DNA from: Willaertia magna
Lineage: Eukaryota > Heterolobosea > Eutetramitea > Acrasida > Naegleriidae
Assembly (NCBI GenBank): GCA_902984215.1
Contig: CADWAF010001779.1
Coordinates: 1 to 14,237, forward strand
DNA length: 14,237 nt
Direction: 5' to 3'
Made by a program: the position numbers and the translations under genes. Each line of letters begins with the position of its first letter. Positions within the stretch are counted from its first letter, which is position 1. Below, in pieces: positions 1 to 7,500 of the stretch. The notes under the pieces were generated by a model. That model was not told the DNA's origin. It searched no databases and was given only the letters and a program-made list of their open reading frames with translations.

Positions 1-2286
1 TTACAATTTTGCTAATTCACTTAAAATATCCTTAATTAAAACAACTTGTTCTGTCTTATTAGTATTTGTTTCCAATCTAACACGGCAAGCATATGGTTTA
101 TATCCAGATTCACTATCTAATAATAAATGTACTTGAACCTTAAAGTCAGAGCTATCACTGTTAAGATCAGTTAATTCAACTTCTGATTTCTCTTCTTTCT
201 TTGCTTTAAATTCTTGTGACTTAAAGAATTCTTGATTATAAGAATAAGTTAATCCAGTTGAATTCTTAAAGGCAACAGATTTATATGATTTATCTAAATA
301 AATCATAATATAATTACGTTCTAATTGTTCTCTATCATCACAATAAATAAATCTAGATAAATCTTTATCTAATTGTAAATAATTAACTCTTTCTTCAAAT
401 GTAGCTAAATCTAATGCCTTATTTGCTTGTTCAGCCCAAATTTCCTTCTTCTTTCCTTCATTATCGATAATAATAACTTTTAAAACTAAAGGTTGAGGTA
501 AAGAACTATGTGCCCTTGCACGGGTATAATTTGTTGAACCTGGTTTACCTTGAACAACAATTGCACCTGAAACTGCATAAGAAACTGACTTTCCAGCATC
601 AAGATTAACATTGTGATCATCAAACCAACTATATTGTAAACCATAATATCCTTTATATCTCATACCTAATGCTACACCTTTCATATCAGTCCATTCACCT
701 TGTTCATTCTTATATTGCATTTCAATTTTTACAATTGATTTTGTTTCTGAACTTGTGTTTGTGATTGTAATGGATGGGAATGTGAAATAATTATTAAATT
801 TACCATCTTTAGCATAACTATCTGAATTTACGGTAACGTAATTTTGTAATTCTTCATCGTCACATGAAATTAATAACTTTAATGAACTGTCACCATTATC
901 TTCTTGATATCTATTTACTTTTGGTTGTGGAACAATTTGAATGTCATCTCCTTCTTTAACACTATTTGCATTGTTAACTAATTCTTTATAAACTTCAATT
1001 GATTTACCAACACTTGCAAATGATGTGACAACAGGGCTATCAGAAATTTCACCAAAGAACTTTAAAGTACCAATTGCAAGATAATTTGTAGCACCTAATA
1101 CTCTCCAGAAAGGAGCAACAATATTTTCTTTAATTTGAACAACTTTAATATCATCTGTGATATCATTTAATTGTTCAACATCAGTCCAATCCATTTCATC
1201 CAAAGAATATTGTAAAGTTGATCCTTTTAAGTAAGCTGAACCCCAACCTGACATATTTAATGGTTTTAATAAAATTTGATTAACTTTAACTGGTTTTTCA
1301 AATACTGCTTTAACCCAAGGACCAGTTTCAGAATCTGTACCACAACCTTGTTCTCCACTATCATTTAATAATCCTTCATAAGTATTTGTACAAGAAGAAT
1401 ATTGTGAACTCATTACTAATTTAAAAGCTAATGGAGTTCTATCATTACTACTGGTGGAAGTGGTAGTATTTGCATTTTGTGTAACTCTCTTCTTAATTCT
1501 ATTATATTGATTTAATTCAAGTGGAATTTCATAAGTTGCTGGAGTTTCATCTGAAGTTGTTTTAATAGATAATAAAATGGTAACAGCTTTTTGTAAAAGT
1601 AAATCTTCTTCAGTTTTTTTAAATTTAGCTAATAATTCATATTGTTGTTGTTTACTTTCTTCTTCTTCACTATTACCATTTTCATATAATTCATCTAAAT
1701 GATTATAACTTGCAATAAGATGTTGTTTTCCTAATGAAGTACCAACTTTAATGATATTTTCAATATCGTCTACAGAATAGAGTTGGAAAGCGACGCATTG
1801 TGAACCAACTATCATTTTAATAAATAATTGACCGGTTGTTCGTAACGTTCCAACGGTAATTTGTTTTTTACGGGAATCACCAAAATCGGTTTTTTCAAAA
1901 GTGTAAATGGTGGTTGACTTTTCAGATAAAGTTTTGGCTAATCTAAAGTTTAAAGCTTTACAATCTAAAGCAATAATATTTGTGTCAACATGTCTATTGT
2001 ACAAATTATTTTCAATTAAAGCTTGTTGTAAAGTAAATTGATTTTCAAGTTCATATCCATCAATAGTTGTCAATAATGGTAAAGCAATGGAAGGTCTTGA
2101 TAATTTCTTTGCAACAATAGCTTGTAATGTAGATCTTAATTGTTCAATAGTAAAGGTCTTTAAATCTTCTTCTAATGGTACAATTATTTTTAATGTGGTA
2201 TCTTCTCTGACGGAATGTTTATCTCTGAGAAGTGAAACAAAATCAATCTTTAAACGAATTTGTGTCTTGTTATTATGGTCTACCAT
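1..2286 (-). CDS. Discoidin (F5/8 type C)-like domain protein of unknown function
   Basis: Single uninterrupted reading frame of 761 residues, with an ATG at 2286-2284 in A-rich context and a stop at the first bases of the window. There is no signal peptide or membrane segment, so it is probably cytosolic. Residues about 8-107 alternate short strands and a helix (KIIVPLEE, then a helix at about 46-61, then IIALD) in a way that resembles a ubiquitin-like beta-grasp; this is a weak guess. Residues about 200-280 are charged, Gln-rich and Ser/Thr-rich linker. Residues about 288-413 look like a discoidin/galactose-binding beta-sandwich: SSQYSS near the start, GPWVKAVFEKPVKVNQILL, LQYSLDEMDWTDV, and FWRVLG leading to LKFFGE. 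Residues about 465-761 are strand-rich and unassigned, with a recurring CDD...NY motif. Discoidin domains usually bind glycans, lipids or proteins, but the ligand here is unknown. The gene is real by length and codon use; the domain call is by pattern only. Confidence 0.85.
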   Translation of the reverse strand: MVDHNNKTQIRLKIDFVSLLRDKHSVREDTTLKIIVPLEEDLKTFTIEQLRSTLQAIVAKKLSRPSIALPLLTTIDGYELENQFTLQQALIENNLYNRHVDTNIIALDCKALNFRLAKTLSEKSTTIYTFEKTDFGDSRKKQITVGTLRTTGQLFIKMIVGSQCVAFQLYSVDDIENIIKVGTSLGKQHLIASYNHLDELYENGNSEEEESKQQQYELLAKFKKTEEDLLLQKAVTILLSIKTTSDETPATYEIPLELNQYNRIKKRVTQNANTTTSTSSNDRTPLAFKLVMSSQYSSCTNTYEGLLNDSGEQGCGTDSETGPWVKAVFEKPVKVNQILLKPLNMSGWGSAYLKGSTLQYSLDEMDWTDVEQLNDITDDIKVVQIKENIVAPFWRVLGATNYLAIGTLKFFGEISDSPVVTSFASVGKSIEVYKELVNNANSVKEGDDIQIVPQPKVNRYQEDNGDSSLKLLISCDDEELQNYVTVNSDSYAKDGKFNNYFTFPSITITNTSSETKSIVKIEMQYKNEQGEWTDMKGVALGMRYKGYYGLQYSWFDDHNVNLDAGKSVSYAVSGAIVVQGKPGSTNYTRARAHSSLPQPLVLKVIIIDNEGKKKEIWAEQANKALDLATFEERVNYLQLDKDLSRFIYCDDREQLERNYIMIYLDKSYKSVAFKNSTGLTYSYNQEFFKSQEFKAKKEEKSEVELTDLNSDSSDFKVQVHLLLDSESGYKPYACRVRLETNTNKTEQVVLIKDILSELAKL

Positions 2287-2414
2287 TTGTTATTTCTTTT
2301 TTTTTTGATTGTGAATGATTGCTATGAGCTTTCAACAGTGTTTTAAATTTCTTTTGGTAGGACTTCAAAATTATCCATTACAAAAGAACAAAACATGAAC
2401 ACTGATAATCCGTA

Positions 2415-2431
2415 TCCAATACCGTATTGGA
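2415..2431. promoter_or_regulatory. Palindrome made of two inverted CCAAT boxes
   Basis: The sequence TCCAATAC-C-GTATTGGA has two perfect 8-base arms around one central base. Each arm contains a CCAAT/ATTGG pentamer. It lies about 130-145 bp upstream of the start of the discoidin-like gene, a reasonable place for a transcription factor site. CCAAT boxes are bound by NF-Y-type factors in many eukaryotes; binding here is inference. Confidence 0.35.
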
Positions 2432-2470
2432 ATTACAGAGCTTATTTTCACAATTTTCAGAACAATCAAG

Positions 2471-2476
2471 TTTATT
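2471..2476 (-). terminator. Possible polyadenylation signal AATAAA
   Basis: TTTATT on the plus strand reads AATAAA on the minus strand, about 109 bases after the stop codon of the lactamase-like gene. Such hexamers arise by chance in AT-rich DNA, so the call is tentative. Confidence 0.25.
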
Positions 2477-2584
2477 GTTCCTTTACTTTGTGTTTTACAA
2501 AATAAAATTATAATTTCAGTTGTATTAATTGTTGTAAATCCATGGTTTCGTGTTATAACTCACTAGAAGATTTTACAACGGCAT

Positions 2585-3970
2585 TTACTTGTTTTGTTGG
2601 TCAATTAACTCAAATATTTTAGAAATAATATTTGTGTAAGTATGTACATTTCCAAGTCCATTAGAAATTGCCCAACGTGTTGTAGTAAAGGAAATACTTA
2701 ATTGTCTTTTGTAATCCATAATAACCATACTTCCCCCATTACCAATACCAAACACAACTGTTTCATTTCTATATTTTGGTTCAATTGTAGTTCCAGTGTG
2801 ATCAGTAGGTCTATAATATCCACCATTAGTTTTAACTAGTACAGTATCTAAACATTGATCCTTTAATGAATTCTTAATAATTGTGGCCATTTCAGTCACA
2901 TGTTTTCCAAATGGTTTATTACCATTTAAAGTTTGGTTAGATAACAATGTGAAAATCTTTGCTAACGTTCTACCATTAGTAAATACTGTATAAGACGGAT
3001 TTTCAGCATATGCATCTGAAGAATGATGTTCAATATTTCTAATATTAAACATTGGAAAATGTTTTACACTTTTTATCGCTAAAAACTCTGGATTTGTAAA
3101 AAATGATCTTACAAATGGTTCTGTTACAATGGTATAAAGATTTTCCAAATAATATAAAGGAATATTAATAGGTCTAGCAAAACGATAATATTCGGATTTT
3201 GGTAATTTAAAGAAAATTACTTCTCCCTCTTCTTCTTTTAAATTTAATCTTGGTGCAATTTCTTCTTTAAAATAGGTAGCAATATTTCTTTTCTTTTTAT
3301 CAACTCTTTTCACAATTTCATTTAAAAATAAAGAATGAGTTAAAGTGTGATAAGCTGATGGTTGTTGTCCGTTAATTGCTTCAAACACTAATGGCTTTTG
3401 TTTTTCAAATAATTTAATTCCCTTTTCAATTGCTTCATGTGGTGTAAATAAATGTGAATCTTCAGTATTTAAATAAACAAGACCTAATTCGTGAGCTAAC
3501 GCATTTGAAATTGTAAAGTTTTCTTTACCAGATTGACCAAATTCAGGCCAATACTTTACAATACTATCATTATAATTTAATAAACCTCTATCAATAAAAT
3601 CAGCAACCACAAGTGAAGAAACTGCTTTAGAAATAGATTGAACATTACTGACAGTATCTTTAGTAAAATAATTACAAGGTTCATAAGTGTCATAATCAGT
3701 AAACCCACCAAATAAATCAATTATCTTTTCACCTTTTAAATAAACTGCTAATGTACCACCATATTCCTTTCCTTTTCTAAAGTTATCAATAAATAAATCC
3801 TTTACGGGTTCAAAACCTTGTTTAATATAACCATTGTTTTCAAAGGCTGAAATGTCTATGGTTTGAAATTTTGTTACTGAATGATTATAAAAATATAAAC
3901 CAATTGCTATTGAAATGATTAAGATTAGGAATGACCAATTAATTGATAATGATTTTTGAGTTGCTTTCAT
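2585..3970 (-). CDS. Membrane-anchored serine beta-lactamase-like (class C fold) hydrolase
   Basis: The likely start is the ATG at 3970-3968, giving 461 residues. The open frame extends to 4021, but the only earlier candidate there is a TTG, which is an unlikely start in a eukaryotic nuclear gene. Residues about 11-29 are a hydrophobic helix (FLILIISIAIGLYFY) after a short basic N-terminus, so this is probably a signal-anchored protein with its enzyme domain in the secretory lumen or outside the cell. The beta-lactamase/esterase fold is shown by SxxK (SISK, Ser112 and Lys115), HELGLVY at about 160-166, AYHTLTHSLFLNEIVKRV from about 206 with Tyr207 at the YxN position, and GIGNGGS at 408-414. 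This resembles the eukaryotic LACT/EstB-type class C relatives, which act as esterases or peptidases rather than drug-resistance enzymes. The YxN Asn is Thr here, and no KTG triad or its usual His-containing substitute is visible. Catalysis is therefore likely but unproven; the substrate is unknown. Confidence 0.85.
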   Translation of the reverse strand: MKATQKSLSINWSFLILIISIAIGLYFYNHSVTKFQTIDISAFENNGYIKQGFEPVKDLFIDNFRKGKEYGGTLAVYLKGEKIIDLFGGFTDYDTYEPCNYFTKDTVSNVQSISKAVSSLVVADFIDRGLLNYNDSIVKYWPEFGQSGKENFTISNALAHELGLVYLNTEDSHLFTPHEAIEKGIKLFEKQKPLVFEAINGQQPSAYHTLTHSLFLNEIVKRVDKKKRNIATYFKEEIAPRLNLKEEEGEVIFFKLPKSEYYRFARPINIPLYYLENLYTIVTEPFVRSFFTNPEFLAIKSVKHFPMFNIRNIEHHSSDAYAENPSYTVFTNGRTLAKIFTLLSNQTLNGNKPFGKHVTEMATIIKNSLKDQCLDTVLVKTNGGYYRPTDHTGTTIEPKYRNETVVFGIGNGGSMVIMDYKRQLSISFTTTRWAISNGLGNVHTYTNIISKIFELIDQQNK

Positions 3971-4058
3971 TATCTCTTTCTTGTAAATATTTTTTTTGTT
4001 TTTACTTTTAGTTTTTAGCAATCCAGTCTTTTGTTAATTTTCCTGGTAAACTTGAGTC

Positions 4059-4074
4059 TCAAATTTAAATTTGA
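4059..4074. promoter_or_regulatory. 16-base perfect palindrome upstream of the lactamase-like gene
   Basis: TCAAATTTAAATTTGA is its own reverse complement. It lies about 90-105 bp upstream of the lactamase-like start. It is built only from short A and T runs with C/G ends, so chance is possible. A binding site for a dimeric regulator is an inference from symmetry and position. Confidence 0.25.
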
Positions 4075-4438
4075 ATTTAAAGGACATATTTTGAAGATGA
4101 AGGAAAATTGGTGTTTCGGACATTGGGTGTAGTGATTAGCAATTACTATCATTTCATTTATAATAAGAGAATAAGAAAATCAATTAATGATGAGTAGTTG
4201 TTTGAAAGTTCTAAAGAGCTACCCTTTAGGATAGATAACAGCATCATCCTTTATAACGAGGAAAATGTTTGCATGATATTCTAATTGATATTTTTCAAAG
4301 GAAACAGTTCCTTTTCCCATGCCAACGAATATTCTTCATCCAACCCACGCACTAGCCATCGGTTGTTGCATAATTTCTTGTTTCTTCTGGTTTCTCAAAT
4401 AGCACACATCACGCAACCACTTTTAAAAAAGCCTCCCA

Positions 4439-4491
4439 TGAGACAATACACATTTATTTTTAGTTTCGCAAACATCAAAAATATTGTCTCA
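4439..4491. repeat. 10-base inverted repeat with a 33-base loop before the TMEM131-like start
   Basis: TGAGACAATA at 4439-4448 and TATTGTCTCA at 4482-4491 are exact reverse complements separated by 33 bases. The loop contains one TTTCGC element. The right arm ends about 39 bases before the ATG at 4531, so if transcription starts upstream the 5' leader could form a 10-bp stem. It could also act as paired protein-binding half-sites in DNA. Confidence 0.5.
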
Positions 4492-4496
4492 AAAAC

Positions 4497-4506
4497 TTTC
4501 GCGAAA
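4497..4506. promoter_or_regulatory. E2F-like palindrome TTTCGCGAAA
   Basis: A perfect 10-base palindrome that resembles the TTTSGCGC-type core bound by E2F/DP factors. It lies 25-34 bases before the start codon of the TMEM131-like gene. A second TTTCGC lies at 4464-4469. CpG-containing words are uncommon in this AT-rich DNA, which makes the pair stand out. The factor is inferred, not shown. Confidence 0.35.
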
Positions 4507-4530
4507 AAAATTTAATTTATTTTTTTAAAA

Positions 4531-7500
4531 ATGTACAAGTTAATGATGATGAACCGTGCATTATTACTTTTATTAATATCTTTCTTATTCTTTTCATTCT
4601 TTTTTTCTTTTAATGTTCATGTTTGTTTATCTTTTAAACAAGATGAAGAAAAGGAGGTGTTAATGAATGGCAATAGGGATGCCGCAGCCTTTGGGTATAT
4701 TAAAACTTCAAACGAGCCTTCCGCACATGAATTTACGAGTAATATCTTAGTAGTAAGTAGTAAAATAATAAACCAAAATGCAAAATTATTAATTACGGAA
4801 TTATTTTCTTCTTCACCTATATCTTCAAATAATAAAAAAAACATTTACTGTATAGAATGAACAATTTATAGGAACTAGTGGAGGACAACAAAGGAGGACG
4901 TATTTACAACAATTACGGGATAGACTTCATGCTACAAATAATAATAACAACAATAATAACAAGGGAGTAGGTTCTTCTTCCTTACTGCATATTGTTGATA
5001 TGGAAGATAATAATTTATTAGAAAATATAGATCTTGAACAACACGCACATATATTTGTAGATGACGAAGTTGTTGAATCTTCTTCTTCTAATAGTAATAG
5101 TATATTGAATAGTAATTCGAATAGCATTCCGTTAAATAGTAATAGTATTAATAACAGTAAGAAGGAAAAGTTAAATACGTTTTCAACTAGTACAGATAGT
5201 ACAACAACAACTAGTAGTACTGGTGATGGCAGTAATAGTGATGAAAATGATGAATTAAATGACAACAAGCCTTCTTCTTCTACAACTTCAACAGCCTCTT
5301 CCGTTCAACAAAAGAATGTGGATAATATTATCAACAACAATAATGATGGAAGTAGTAGTGAGAGTAAAGAGGTAGAAGTCTCTATTAATTCAAAAACGTC
5401 ATCTAGCGTTACTGCTTCAATAGTTTTCGATCCTCCCTTTTTGGACTTTGAAGATAGGTAAGTTTTTAAAATTTTAATTTATTATGTTTTAAATTATTAT
5501 AAAAGACCTTTATGTACGCCAATTGCAAAGACATTTACTATTTCTAAAAAGTTAAATAGTAATGGACAACAAGATGAAGAGGTAGTATTACAAGTATCTG
5601 CAGTAACAACTGAATCATTAGTTTTTCATCCTTCCATTATTAAAAAAGAAAATAATAAGGTAACCATAAATGTAATATTTTTACCTAGAATATTAAAAAG
5701 AAATGAAGGTACAATTATAATTCATACTAATTTTGGACCTTTTATTTATAATGTTTATGGTGGAGGGATTGAGAATGCATATAATGCTAAACCTATATTA
5801 GCTCATAAGTTACCAGTTGGTGCAGATTATAGAAAACCAATTTATTTACATAATCCACATCAAAACGAAACTTTATTGGTGAAAGAGATTTATACAAGTG
5901 AAGATTTTTTATTACTTTCATTACCTGATCAAACAACAAGTGATAAAAATTATAATAAGAAAAATCCATTATTATCTTTGTGGAGAATTGAACCACAACA
6001 AACAAAAGCAATTATTTTATTAAATTTTAAAGCAACACAACCTAAAAAACATACTGGTTTTATACATGTCAATACCAATAGAGGTCAATTTATAATTCCA
6101 GTTGAATTTATTGTTTCAAAGAATGGTGTTCATAGAGTAATGGATGAAATTGATTTTGGTACATTTATTTCTCAAAATGAAAAAAGAACTAGAGATGTGG
6201 TATTATTAAATTCATCACCACAACCTGTAGTTGTTTCAGAAGCTTATCTTTTATCACCAGACCCTCAATTAAAATTAGATTTTACTAAAAACACTATTCT
6301 TCAAGAAGGGACTATTGTAAATGTTGCAAAAGTTACATACTTTTCACAAACACCAGGAGAATTTACTGGAAAAATTATTTTTAGAACGAATGATACAAGT
6401 GTTGGTAAAGAAATAAATGGAGTGGCGGGAATAGCTGGTGGGAAAATTGAAGTACCATATCGCGCTAGAATTATTCATGGAACATTAGATTATAGAATGA
6501 ATAATACTGCTTTTTATTCTGGAGATGAAAAGGAGAAGGTAAATGAAATTGTTTTAATGAATAGTTTTGATGTTCCAATTAAATTTACATCTGCAGATGT
6601 TTATGACAAAAGATTTATTGTTGAAGATTTTACTTCGGGATTTATTTTACAACCGAAAGAAAAGAAGAAAGTTTTAAGTGTCAGATATATTCCAACAGAT
6701 GTTAATTTAATTTATAAGACTAATTTAATTCTTCACACTAATATTACAAGACTTTATGTACCTTTATATAGTTATCATGGAAATTTAGAACATTTCCCTA
6801 TTAATAGCGCTAAAGGTATTCTTGATGTTGAAAAGATTAATAGTGAAATTAATTTAGGAATTTTAGGATTAAGTACTAGAAAAACTCATTATTTCACAAT
6901 TTCAAACCCTAATCCAGTTCTTATTAAGATTATGAATTGGAGAGTAACCGAAATGTCAAATAAGAAATCAAGTATTTCAATTTCTTATGTTAAATCATTA
7001 ACTTTAGAAGATGATTTAAGCTCATTAACTTCTTTAAAGCCGAGTAAAACAAGTGAAACAATTAATGCAAAATATGCAGAACATAAAGATTCTTTTATGT
7101 TTGCAATGTTGCCTAATCAAAAAGTAGTAATGAAACTTGAAATTTACACACCAACTACAGATGAAGAACAAAATGGTTTTATTGAGTTTGTAAGTCAATA
7201 CAAATCATTATTTATTCCTTTGAAGTTTATGTGTATGGAAGGATCATTGTCATTTACAAATCAAATTACATTTGAACCATCCTTCCCTGGAAAGATTTTA
7301 AAGAAGAATATTTATGCTACAAATACTTTTAGTAGACCTATTACTATTACTGAAATTAAATCAAATGATATTAGATTTACTCCAGTAATTACAAATCATG
7401 TTGTAGAAGCAAATAATAAGATGAATATTGGTCATATTATTTTTGATTCATCTAAAGTACCAAAAGAAAAGAATTACATGGAAGATGATGTTAAAGGTAC

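Larger units (their letters stand above)
2287..2584. other. Intergenic: promoter of the discoidin-like gene and 3' flank of the lactamase-like gene
   Basis: About 298 bp between two minus-strand genes. It should hold the 5' flank of the left gene and the 3' untranslated region of the right gene. I see a 17-base near-perfect palindrome at 2415-2431 and a possible minus-strand AATAAA signal at 2471-2476. No tRNA-like or coding segment is apparent. Confidence 0.6.
3971..4530. other. Divergent intergenic region between the lactamase-like and TMEM131-like genes
   Basis: About 560 bp with no convincing gene. It should contain both promoters and both 5' untranslated regions. It holds a 16-base perfect palindrome at 4059-4074, a 10-base inverted repeat at 4439-4448 and 4482-4491, and two TTTCGC elements at 4464-4469 and 4497-4502, the second inside the palindrome TTTCGCGAAA. 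The stretch at about 4290-4450 is visibly richer in C and pyrimidine tracts than the rest. A short plus-strand open frame at 4285-4515 lacks an ATG and is not called. Confidence 0.6.

Noticed and set aside
2585..3970. Antibiotic-resistance beta-lactamase
   Set aside because: Eukaryotic context, N-terminal membrane anchor and non-standard YxN and KTG motifs point to an esterase/peptidase-like relative instead.
3971..4021. 17 extra N-terminal residues on the lactamase-like protein
   Set aside because: The first codon would be TTG. The ATG at 3970 is the only credible eukaryotic start, and it precedes the membrane anchor directly.
4211..4229. Small hairpin CTAAAG-7-CTTTAG in the divergent promoter
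   Set aside because: Six-base arms of low complexity are expected often by chance in this composition.
4285..4515. Plus-strand open frame of 76 codons in the divergent promoter
   Set aside because: It opens with TTG, not ATG, has no recognisable domain, and lies where the TMEM131-like promoter and leader are expected.
4617..4844. Minus-strand 75-codon frame
   Set aside because: It lies opposite exon 1 and intron 1 of the TMEM131-like gene, has no domain, and reflects Leu/Phe-rich antisense composition.
4531..4860. Separate 109-residue secreted protein
   Set aside because: A GTAAGT donor at 4753 and a TAG acceptor at 4855 join this frame exactly to the next one. It is better explained as exon 1 of the TMEM131-like gene.
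4927..5268. Minus-strand Leu/Val/Ser-rich frame resembling a membrane protein
   Set aside because: It is the antisense of the Asn/Ser repeat in exon 2; hydrophobicity is a by-product of AAT/AGT codons.
5876..5878. Start of the large plus-strand frame at 5876
   Set aside because: The codon is TTG inside a conserved PapD-like module (NETLLVKE). The frame is open upstream to the intron at 5505.
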